A stretch of 26,254 nucleotides of DNA from JBBRGG01 sp038240875. Its GTDB lineage: Bacteria; Planctomycetota; Phycisphaerae; Phycisphaerales; UBA1924. Each line of letters starts with the position of its first letter. The stretch's first letter is position 1. Below, one piece after another: positions 16,411 through 23,388 of this stretch. The stretch covers positions 1 to 26,254 of the forward strand of contig JBBRGG010000012.1 in assembly GCA_038240875.1 (NCBI GenBank), written 5' to 3'. Under the pieces are notes generated by a model that did not search any database, was not told the origin of the DNA, and was given only the letters and a program-made list of their open reading frames with translations. Both the position numbers and the translations under genes were made by a program.

Positions 16411-16794
16411 CGAGCAAGTTGCGCAAGGGTTTGATGGTCAGCGGCGAGCATGGGAAGATCTGGGAACAAGCTGTGTGCAGGTTGGTTAGGTTGGTTGGAT
16501 TAAGTCGATTACTGGAATCGGGCCGAAGCGAATTGGGCCAAAGCGGGCGTCTTCTACGCAGGCATAGTGTGTATCCGAGGGAGTGCACGGATCAGGGTGG
16601 TCGGCGAAGTAGGGGTAGGTAGGGAGAAAAAGAATTTTTTGATCCCCTGGAAAGAACCGCTTGGATCGTGGCACGTCTCTTGTACTATCCCGTATGCATC
16701 GCACTCTGAGCTTTACGCCGGGACGGTGAGGGGTGCGTCGGCGGCGTTCGTATGTGTACTTCGAGTTCATAGACCTATTCAAAGGGAGTCCGTG
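16411..16794 (+). other. Non-coding gap between gspF and gspG
   Basis: 384 bp without a supported gene. It contains a 9-bp direct repeat GGTTGGTTA/GGTTGGTTG at 16480-16497, an AAAAAGAATTTTTT stretch near 16627-16640 and a sigma-54-like promoter at 16669-16684. The leader from the predicted transcription start to the gspG ATG is about 100 bases. I see no tRNA and no clear terminator for gspF. Confidence 0.6.
16669..16684 (+). promoter_or_regulatory. Sigma-54 (RpoN)-like promoter upstream of gspG
   Basis: TGGCACG, four bases, then TTGTA (16669-16684) matches the sigma-54 consensus TGGCACG-N4-TTGCA at every stated position except the C of the -12 GC. Spacing from GG to the -12 G is the required ten bases. 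A competing reading is a weak sigma-70 pair, TTGGAT 16661-16666 and TACTAT 16683-16688, spaced 16 bp. Type IV pilin genes, which are related to gspG, are sigma-54-driven in Pseudomonas. Confidence 0.4.
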
Positions 16795-17343
16795 ATGGAT
16801 ACAACTCCAAATTTCCGTTTAGCTTCGGGTCGTGTTCGCACACTTGGCCGTGCGCGGGCGGGCTTTACGCTTATCGAAGTGATGATCGTGATCTTGATTG
16901 TGCTTGCGCTGGGCGGGCTTGTCGCGTTCAACCTTCTTGGCACCAAGGAAAAGGCGGAACGAGACATTGGCCGCATCGACCTCAACACGATCCGCGACGC
17001 CATGAAGATGTACCGCTTCGACCACGGGAGCTTCCCTACTGACGAAGAGGGTATCCGTGTTTTGTGGGATAAGTCGGCACTTACAGATGAGACCAAGGGC
17101 AAGAATTGGCGCAAATTACTCGATGAGCCGATGCCTGCTGATCGCTGGGGCACGACGTGGGGCTACCGCCAGAAGTCTGAGCACTCGGATGAAGACACCT
17201 ACGACGTCTGGTCCTTTGGGCCAGATAAACAGGAAGGCACCGAGGACGACATCACGTCGTGGGCGGATGCTGCGGCGGGTGGTGGTGCTGGAGATGCTGC
17301 TTCTGGCGGCGGATCGGGTAGCGGCGCATCAACTGGGCCTTAA
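16795..17343 (+). CDS. gspG: Major pseudopilin GspG
   Basis: 182 residues from ATG 16795, with GGGAG six bases upstream. The type III signal is RAG/FTLIE: cleavage after Gly23, Phe at +1, Glu at +5 (residue 28), then a hydrophobic helix. The mature part follows GspG closely. It has the AERD...DLNTIRDAMKMYRFDHGSFPTDEEG region and the C-terminal DRWGTTWGYR...FGPDKQEGTEDDITSW region, whose acidic residues form the calcium site in known GspG. It is the main subunit of the periplasmic pseudopilus and needs a prepilin peptidase (not in the window). A Gly/Ala/Ser-rich tail of about 27 residues follows the normal end and is unusual. The gene stands apart from its neighbours (384 bp before, 116 bp after) and has its own promoter candidate, fitting high expression. 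Confidence 0.95.
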   Translation: MDTTPNFRLASGRVRTLGRARAGFTLIEVMIVILIVLALGGLVAFNLLGTKEKAERDIGRIDLNTIRDAMKMYRFDHGSFPTDEEGIRVLWDKSALTDETKGKNWRKLLDEPMPADRWGTTWGYRQKSEHSDEDTYDVWSFGPDKQEGTEDDITSWADAAAGGGAGDAASGGGSGSGASTGP

Positions 17344-17459
17344 TTGCAGTAAGCAAGGTGGTATTGCGCGGAGAAGTGGATTTGGCAAGGTTTGTGTCGT
17401 TGAGCACGAAATTGGGCAACAAGTTCCAAGAGTGAGACAAAGATCGAGAAAGGGCGCGC

Positions 17460-18419
17460 GTGAAAGGCACATCGCTACTAGCACGCGCGTTTACGATTCT
17501 CGAAGTGATTATTGCGCTCACGCTTGTGCTTGCGATCGCCGCGATAGGCTGGGTTTCGCTCGCGCCGCTGAAGACTAGTGTTGAGTTTGACGAGGCGTGT
17601 GCCGCGATTGCATCTGGTATTGATACGGCTCGAGCGCGGGCTGCGGCACGTGGCGAAGTTCTTGAAGTTCGAGCTGCCATATTGCCTGGTTCGGTCGAGA
17701 TCCAGACTCGTGCGCTAGCGCCTGCTGGCTCGGCGCGAGATGGCTCGGCGCGAGATGGCTCGGCGCGAGATGGCTACGCGGCTTCAGGCGTTGACGGTGA
17801 GACGCAGGTAGACGAAAGAGATCGCGCGTGGTTTGTTGTTGCGCGCGTGAGTGGTGAGGCGCTGGCCCGAACCTTTGCAGGAGGGCCTGGGTTCGCGGAT
17901 GAGCGGGCATCGAGTGATGAGAATGTGAATGGGTTGGCTGAAGAGTCTGCCAGGGAAAGCTCGCCCGATTCGTTAGCGGGCGGAGCCATATCCAAGAGGG
18001 CACCTGACCCAACGGTCCAGACAGTTGATGTAGGTATTGCGATGCCCGATGGCTCGATGATGGCGGTTGTTCCGCTACGATTGCAGGATTCCGCCGAGCG
18101 CTGGGCAACGATCCGCATAGGAACGTGGACAACGCGCGTAGAGCGCGAAGCAGTTGCCTCAACAACCGAAGGTGATTCGGTGCAAGAACGCGAAACTAAT
18201 CAGGATAGCTACAAACCAAGCTACGCAAGCGAGCCCAATCAAGAAGGCTCCAAGAGTGATGCAAACGGCAAGGAAAGAATTGAGCAGGATGTTTACAACA
18301 AGCAAAGTTCTAGTGTTGCCACGGATGCGGGGCCGGTTTCGTTGTTTGAAAGAGTTGGGCGCCACGATAACCGCGTTCGCGGCGTGGGTCTGATTGCTTT
18401 GAGGTACGAAATCGCGTGA
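17460..18419 (+). CDS. gspH: Minor pseudopilin GspH-like
   Basis: 319 residues from GTG 17460, with an AAAGGG upstream. The prepilin signal is very short and has Ala at -1: LARA/FTILEV, with Glu at +5 (residue 15), then a long hydrophobic helix. The helix is followed by FDEACAAIASGIDTARARAAARGE, the GspH-type amphipathic start. Position between gspG and gspI supports GspH. GspH is usually 150-200 residues. The excess is two low-complexity inserts: a GSARD repeat (17727-17771) with its acidic flank, and a Ser/Glu/Asn-rich stretch near residues 230-290. A short GVGLIALRYEIA strand closes the protein. Minor pseudopilins cap the pseudopilus. Sequence match beyond the N-terminus is weak, so the letter rests on gene order. 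Confidence 0.8.
   Translation: MKGTSLLARAFTILEVIIALTLVLAIAAIGWVSLAPLKTSVEFDEACAAIASGIDTARARAAARGEVLEVRAAILPGSVEIQTRALAPAGSARDGSARDGSARDGYAASGVDGETQVDERDRAWFVVARVSGEALARTFAGGPGFADERASSDENVNGLAEESARESSPDSLAGGAISKRAPDPTVQTVDVGIAMPDGSMMAVVPLRLQDSAERWATIRIGTWTTRVEREAVASTTEGDSVQERETNQDSYKPSYASEPNQEGSKSDANGKERIEQDVYNKQSSSVATDAGPVSLFERVGRHDNRVRGVGLIALRYEIA
17727..17771 (+). repeat. 15-bp perfect tandem repeat, 3 copies (GSARD)
   Basis: GGCTCGGCGCGAGAT is repeated without any change at 17727-17741, 17742-17756 and 17757-17771. It encodes GSARD three times inside gspH. Identity of all copies points to a recent expansion. Confidence 0.95.
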
Positions 18420-18423
18420 ATGA

Positions 18424-18430
18424 AAGGAGG
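18424..18430 (+). promoter_or_regulatory. Ribosome binding site of gspI
   Basis: AAGGAGG six bases before GTG 18437. It favours this start over the overlapping GTG at 18416. Confidence 0.75.
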
Positions 18431-18436
18431 CTCGGC

Positions 18437-18868
18437 GTGCGTAAACCAAATGCAGCGATCCTCCTTGAATGTGTCATTGCGCTAGCGATTCTGTTGGGAA
18501 CTTCGATTGCGCTATTAGCGATGGCGAGTCGAGCCGTCGATGCGACCGAGCGAGCGCGAAACACAGAGCGAGCTGCGGATCTGGCGCGTTCGACGTTGTC
18601 GCGAATCGAGCTTGGATTGATGCCGATTGAACGAGCCACCGGGTCGGTTGAGGCCTGGCGTGATGAGGCGGACGGTTCGTTTGATGATGATGTAGCAGAG
18701 CCAACGGGGTGGCGGCTGGAGACGAATGTTGAGCCTTCGCCCTTTGAGGGTTTGTCGCTGGTTACGGTGCGTGCGGTGTATCAACCGGGGGGCGAGAACG
18801 CAAGCGTGCTGGGAAGTTTTTCGCTTACACAAGCGATTCGGCTTCAGGGCCGGGAGGCTGCACGATGA
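18437..18868 (+). CDS. gspI: Minor pseudopilin GspI-like
   Basis: 143 residues from GTG 18437, chosen for the AAGGAGG six bases upstream. The short leader is KPNA/AILLE, with Ala at -1 and Glu at +5, then the helix VIALAILLGTSIALLAMASRA. Length and the following ERARNTERAADLARSTLSRIELG helix fit GspI, whose family typically has the start LLEVLVALAI. The C-terminal half has the short beta strands expected (GWRLETNVEP, LSLVTVRAVY). GspI forms the tip complex with GspJ and GspK and starts pseudopilus assembly. It lies 17 bp after gspH and overlaps gspJ by four bases (ATGA), so translation is probably coupled. Confidence 0.85.
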   Translation: MRKPNAAILLECVIALAILLGTSIALLAMASRAVDATERARNTERAADLARSTLSRIELGLMPIERATGSVEAWRDEADGSFDDDVAEPTGWRLETNVEPSPFEGLSLVTVRAVYQPGGENASVLGSFSLTQAIRLQGREAAR

Positions 18869-19707
18869 GCCGTCGAATTAGTTGTAGGTGTATATGCAGG
18901 CGTTCTTGCTGGTCTGGTAGCGCGCGAGATAGCCGATTGCATCGTTGCGGCTTTTCATTGGTTGAAGTCCTGCTTGCGCTCGCGCTGATCATCGTGATCG
19001 CGGGGAGCGTGCTCGGGCTTGCGTCGACATTGCTTACGCGACGTGACCAGATCCAGAATGCGGGCGTGCGCGAACGCGGCGTTTCGATCCTAGTTGAACA
19101 GATCGAGCGCGATGTGCTCGGCGCGAGCGTGGTGGTTGCGGCCGTCGGCGGAGGAATTGTCGGAACAGAAAGCTCGCTCACGATTCGTACACATGCAACG
19201 AGCTTGAACGGAAGCGATGTCGTTGAATCCAAGTACCGGTTTGATTCAAGCATGGTTGGTGAAGGCGAAGATCAACAGCCCGGGTGCATTCTGGCAACAC
19301 GAGGTCTTGGTGCTCGCGAAGAGATCCTTGCAAGTGGGGTGGCGCGTGTTCGCTTTCGCTATCACGATGGCGTTGCTTGGGTAGATAGGTTTGACAGTGC
19401 GGCTACGGGTGTGTTGCCTTGGGCAATTGAAGTGTCTGTGTGGTTGGGCGATCCGTCGGAGTTTGCCGAGAGTGCTTCGGCGGAGTCAAGTTTGTTTACC
19501 GGTGGCGAAGACAAGAGCTTTTTTGATGCGGACCGAGGTTCAGCGACTACTCGCGTGCCCGAACGCAGCGGGTCGTCGCTCGCAACATTGCGTGCGCCGG
19601 ATCGATTGCGGGTGCTTGTGGTGCCCGACGCGGAGGGCCCGCCAAGCAGTGTGAGCCGTGGCGAAGTGATTACTGGTGGTCAGGAGGTGCGCGATGAAGC
19701 ACCATAA
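18865..19707 (+). CDS. gspJ: Minor pseudopilin GspJ-like
   Basis: 280 residues from ATG 18865, with GGGAGG seven bases upstream and a four-base overlap with gspI. The leader is long (29 residues, rich in Arg and Cys) and ends CG/FSLVE, with Glu at +5 and helix VLLALALIIVIAGSVLGLAS. The region after it (RERGVSILVEQIERDVLGASV) matches the GspJ pattern, in which an acidic RD pair follows the helix. The C-terminal half contains strands such as GVARVRFRYHDG and WAIEVSVWL, typical of the GspJ beta fold. It is somewhat longer than usual (about 200) because of a Ser/Glu-rich tail. Four Cys in the leader (RCICRRSC and HRC) are removed on processing. Its end overlaps gspK by 14 bases. Confidence 0.85.
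   Translation: MSRRISCRCICRRSCWSGSARDSRLHRCGFSLVEVLLALALIIVIAGSVLGLASTLLTRRDQIQNAGVRERGVSILVEQIERDVLGASVVVAAVGGGIVGTESSLTIRTHATSLNGSDVVESKYRFDSSMVGEGEDQQPGCILATRGLGAREEILASGVARVRFRYHDGVAWVDRFDSAATGVLPWAIEVSVWLGDPSEFAESASAESSLFTGGEDKSFFDADRGSATTRVPERSGSSLATLRAPDRLRVLVVPDAEGPPSSVSRGEVITGGQEVRDEAP
19682..19687 (+). promoter_or_regulatory. Ribosome binding site of gspK
   Basis: AGGAGG six bases before ATG 19694, inside the end of gspJ. It rules out the upstream GTG 19676. Confidence 0.8.
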
Positions 19708-21766
19708 ACCACGTGGCACGGTTTTGCTCGCGGTGCTCGTCGTGCTCGCGCTGGGCTCGATCATCGTGCTTGGGATTGTTACGCGTGCCGGTACACGACT
19801 CGACGAATCTCGTGCAAGGCTTGATCAACTTCAAGCACGATCGCTTGCCCAGAGTGGGTTGGAAGCCGTGATGGTTGAGATTGCACAGCAGCGTGCGGTT
19901 CTGCTTGCTGGCGGGCAGCCCGCGCTGACGCAGGAATGGAACGTTGGGCTTGGAAATGGCGAAGAAGGCCCGAACGGCGTTATCCGTTTGTTGCCGGTGA
20001 GGTCGAGCGATCGGTTGTTGGGTGACGATGGTTTGAAGCAGGGTTTTGGTGCGACGAGCGATTCATCCAAAGATGATGAGTTGTGTGTGAGCCAGGCAGG
20101 GTGTGTTGATCTGGGCGTGGTGCCGCCGACGATGCTCGCGGCGATACTTGGAAGGGATGCTGGCGCGAGGCTTGCTGCGCTTCGTGGAAATATTGTGCCA
20201 ACAAGTGTTGTTGAGGCGTTGTCGCGAGCGAGTATCGAAGGCAGTGTTGCTGCGAACTTGCCCGAGCGTGCTCGCGTAGCTGATTATTCTGGGGCGTCGC
20301 CAAACGACGCGGACGAATCGGACTCTTCTCAAAGCGTCTATGAACGCAGGCAAGCAGCAAATGCAAGCTTGCGCGGGAACGACCTGGCAAATATCGATGC
20401 GAGCGATGCGAATGGTTCGCTTACGGATGAAGCTGGAACGCCTTGGATCGAAGATGTATTGACGGTGCATTCGTCGGATCCAATTGGGATTCAGGTGGAA
20501 GGCACTTGGGCTCGGCTCGATACGCCCGGGCGCGTTACCGGCGCAGATGCGTTTGCGTTTGCCAAGAGCGCGCAAGAAGTGTTTGGAGCCATTTCTTTTT
20601 TGTTTGAATCTGATAGGCAAACTGATTCTCAAGCTGATTCGCAACCGGGCATTCAATCGAACCCTGATCTCTTGGGAACGAGCGGCAAACCTGACGAAGC
20701 GAAGGACACGAACGGATTCGGTGAAAGCCGTAGTTTCTCAAATCGTGCGACCGACGAAAGGCTCAACGCAGAAAGGCCCAGCATTGGTGCGAAGGATGAG
20801 TCGCGCCCAATTAACATTGGGAGCGCATTGGCCAAAGCATTTGGAGCGAAGGTCACCCCGACATCGACTTCGACGCTGGTGCGTGCGTTGCGTGGGGCTG
20901 GCGTGCCACAATCTGCGTGGCGGGTTGCCTGGGGCGTGCGGTTCACCGATGACGAGTTTGTGCGAGGCCGAATTGATATCAATCGTGCGCCGATTCACGT
21001 GCTCGCGGCTATACCAGGTTTTGATGCACAGATCGCAAAGGCGATTCTTAAAAGGCGTTCGAGCCTGTCGGATGAGGCTCGCGCGGACCCGATGTGGCCT
21101 TTGCGTGAAGGGCTGGTTTCCGAGGATGTGTTCATTTCCGCGGCGGATTGGATCACGACACGCTCGCTGCAATGGAGGGTTCGGATCGAAGCGAGCATAG
21201 TTAATGCGGAAGCGCAGCGATCAGAATCGAGCGATCAGATTGGCACAGCAGCGCGAATGTCGCGAGTTGTGCTTGACGCGATCATCGATGCGGCCGGGGC
21301 GCGGGTAAGGGTTGCGTATGTGCTTGATGCCACGCTGGAAGATGCGATCGATGGGCTACGCGCAGCGCGGATGCGGTATGCTGAAGAAAGAGATTCGGGC
21401 TTGGTTCGCGTAGAATCGCGAGAGAATGAAGATAAATCGGAAACCGGGTCGGCCGACGAATCAGTCGTTGAGGATCTGGCCCAAGATTTGCCTGGGGCAA
21501 GTCGGCGTGAACCAACGCGACGAGAGAAGTTGGTAGCAGAACGAGCACGAGTCAGGCCTTCGCCGCGTGATGCCGCTCGGCAGCGCCGAGGAGAGAAGGC
21601 AGGAGAATCTTCGGCTGATTCGGAAGCTGAAACTAGAAGAGAAGCAGGTACTGAAACTGACAATGAACTGCGAAACGAACTCGCGAGCGAAGGCGGGAGT
21701 GGTGCGAGCCGCACGCTTGGAAGCAAGGATAACCGTGTCGGAAGATGGAAGAGACCCGGAGGCTGA
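19694..21766 (+). CDS. gspK: Minor pseudopilin GspK, tip subunit, greatly enlarged
   Basis: 690 residues from ATG 19694. The signal is KPRG/TVLLAVLVVLALGSIIV, without Glu at +5, as is usual for GspK. Then comes the ARLDQLQARSLAQSGLEAVMVE helix of the family. Near residues 420-500 lies the SAM-like/helix-hairpin-helix part, GRIDINRAPIHVLAAIPGFDAQIAKAILKRR, the best GspK marker. GspK is usually about 320 residues. The extra half consists of a polar Gln/Asp/Ser insert near residues 300-370 and a charged Glu/Arg/Ser tail of about 130 residues. GspK sits at the pseudopilus tip and limits its length, so such additions would face the secretin or substrate (inference). It overlaps gspJ by 14 bases and ends two bases before the preferred gspL start. 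Confidence 0.9.
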   Translation: MKHHKPRGTVLLAVLVVLALGSIIVLGIVTRAGTRLDESRARLDQLQARSLAQSGLEAVMVEIAQQRAVLLAGGQPALTQEWNVGLGNGEEGPNGVIRLLPVRSSDRLLGDDGLKQGFGATSDSSKDDELCVSQAGCVDLGVVPPTMLAAILGRDAGARLAALRGNIVPTSVVEALSRASIEGSVAANLPERARVADYSGASPNDADESDSSQSVYERRQAANASLRGNDLANIDASDANGSLTDEAGTPWIEDVLTVHSSDPIGIQVEGTWARLDTPGRVTGADAFAFAKSAQEVFGAISFLFESDRQTDSQADSQPGIQSNPDLLGTSGKPDEAKDTNGFGESRSFSNRATDERLNAERPSIGAKDESRPINIGSALAKAFGAKVTPTSTSTLVRALRGAGVPQSAWRVAWGVRFTDDEFVRGRIDINRAPIHVLAAIPGFDAQIAKAILKRRSSLSDEARADPMWPLREGLVSEDVFISAADWITTRSLQWRVRIEASIVNAEAQRSESSDQIGTAARMSRVVLDAIIDAAGARVRVAYVLDATLEDAIDGLRAARMRYAEERDSGLVRVESRENEDKSETGSADESVVEDLAQDLPGASRREPTRREKLVAERARVRPSPRDAARQRRGEKAGESSADSEAETRREAGTETDNELRNELASEGGSGASRTLGSKDNRVGRWKRPGG
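21758..21762 (+). promoter_or_regulatory. Ribosome binding site of gspL
   Basis: GGAGG, six bases before GTG 21769 and nine before GTG 21772. No comparable site precedes the ATG at 21745, so the shorter protein is preferred. Confidence 0.65.
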
Positions 21767-21768
21767 TC

Positions 21769-23388
21769 GTGGTGCATGAGCAGACGGTAATTGAATATGA
21801 ATCCGGTCAACTCGTGGCGTTCCGCGTTGTCATCGATGGCGTGCGCGTTCGCATTCGCGGCAATGTGTTGGCTTCAATTGCTCAGCAAGGACAGCTTCCT
21901 GACGATCCTGCAGATGTGGGTGAATGGATCTCTGATCGACTCGAATCAGCCAGGATTCCACGCCGCGGGATCACGCGCATCGCGCCACGAGGCGAGGTCG
22001 TGCTTAAGAGCCTTTCGTTGCCAAATGCGGGACTCGTCGACGCTGGTGAGCTCGCGACGATGGTTCGCCTTCAGCTCACGCGCCAACTTACGATGAGCGT
22101 TGAGGGCACCGCGATTGATTATCACACGCCTGCGACCGATTCGCGATCAAGCCCGAGTGTCGATGGGATGTGCACGGTGATCGCGGGGGCCATTCCTACC
22201 GAACGAGTAAAGTGGTGGGAGCGCGCGACGCACGCGGGGAGATTGGGCGTCGCGCACACGCGGCTGAAGGCCTTTGGCATAGCTGAAGTTGTTGGAACAT
22301 TGCCTCGTGCGGGCGAGCAGACCGTGCTTGCAATTGCATTTGGTCCGGGCTCGACCGAATTTGTTTTTGTCGAGGCGGGCGAGGTGGTATCGACGCGTGC
22401 TGTCGAAATGATTATGCCCGAGGTCGGAGTGTCGGAGCAGGTGCGATCACAGTTCATGGATAAATTGACGCTCGAAGTCAGGCGCGCGTTGCTCGCGCAT
22501 CGTGGGCCACGCGGGGTGAATGAACCGGCACTGGTTGCAGTTGTGGGCGAGGGGGAGCTTGTATCAGCCGTCGGGCAGGCATGCGAGAAGGCCTTGGGAA
22601 TCAAGTGGGCGCAGATTGGGATTGATGCACTTGGCCCAAAGGGAGCGGTGGACTTTCCCGCTGAGATGGACGAACGTACGCGCACGTTTGCGATACCGCT
22701 TGTCGCGTGTATTGCCGCGCCATTGCAAAATAGGCGTGGGCTTGATTTCACGCAACCACGCAAATTACCCAACCCCGCCGCCCGGCTTCGGCAGGTTGCG
22801 CTTGCGGGCGTCTTTGCCGCAATCCTTGTTGCAGGCTTGGCGTATGTGATTGGGCAACAGGCAACGGCAAAGAGAAAGGCGACGCTTGCGGTGTATGCCC
22901 AGCGTGAAACCAGGTTGCGTGAGCAATTGCTCCAGGCTCAGATCGCCGACGCACGTTTGCGGCACATATCGATGGCGCACGAGGCTCATGCCGATTGGCT
23001 CGCGCATATGGCGTTGATCGCGGACATGCTGCCTAACCGTTCTTTGGTCAGGCTTGATGAACTCTCGGGCACGATTGAAACGCGTGTTGCGTATGCACCT
23101 TCGGGGAGTTATCTCGGAGGAAAATGGTCTCGAAATGCCAGGGCGACGTTTACGTTAACCGGCGCGATGACCGACGCGGACGCGGACGCGCTCCTGCGTG
23201 AACGCGTGCTCTCTTCAAGGATCTATGGCATTCAGTTACCCGGGCCTGATACGCAGGACCGATTCGCGCTTCGCATCATCGCAGAAGACGCGACCAAGCT
23301 GACCTCTTCGGCAACTCGCGCAAAAGGACAATTGCCGGAATCTACTTCTTCTGCAAATCCCGCAGGCCTGCAGGGAGGTGGTTCGTGA
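21769..23388 (+). CDS. gspL: Inner-membrane platform protein GspL (PilM/PilN-like)
   Basis: 539 residues from GTG 21769, two bases after the gspK stop; ATG 21745 would overlap gspK by 22 bases. The first 320 residues resemble the cytoplasmic actin-like fold of GspL/PilM, with SLSLPNAGLVDAGELATMVRLQL and VLAIAFGPGSTEFVFVEAGEV as its clearest strands. Next comes the PilN-type entry motif RGLDFTQPRK (about 322-332), a single membrane helix near 343-363, a coiled-coil stretch (RETRLREQLLQAQIADARL) and a small periplasmic ferredoxin-like domain. This order is that of GspL, which links the GspE ATPase to the platform. It is longer than E. coli GspL (about 400). A polar tail ends the protein. The stop overlaps the gspM start (GTGA). 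Confidence 0.85.
   Translation: MVHEQTVIEYESGQLVAFRVVIDGVRVRIRGNVLASIAQQGQLPDDPADVGEWISDRLESARIPRRGITRIAPRGEVVLKSLSLPNAGLVDAGELATMVRLQLTRQLTMSVEGTAIDYHTPATDSRSSPSVDGMCTVIAGAIPTERVKWWERATHAGRLGVAHTRLKAFGIAEVVGTLPRAGEQTVLAIAFGPGSTEFVFVEAGEVVSTRAVEMIMPEVGVSEQVRSQFMDKLTLEVRRALLAHRGPRGVNEPALVAVVGEGELVSAVGQACEKALGIKWAQIGIDALGPKGAVDFPAEMDERTRTFAIPLVACIAAPLQNRRGLDFTQPRKLPNPAARLRQVALAGVFAAILVAGLAYVIGQQATAKRKATLAVYAQRETRLREQLLQAQIADARLRHISMAHEAHADWLAHMALIADMLPNRSLVRLDELSGTIETRVAYAPSGSYLGGKWSRNARATFTLTGAMTDADADALLRERVLSSRIYGIQLPGPDTQDRFALRIIAEDATKLTSSATRAKGQLPESTSSANPAGLQGGGS

Noticed and set aside
16567..16794. N-terminal extension of gspG in the open frame upstream of 16795
   Set aside because: The prepilin leader and ribosome binding site fit ATG 16795. 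The upstream frame is motif-free and overlaps the promoter candidate.
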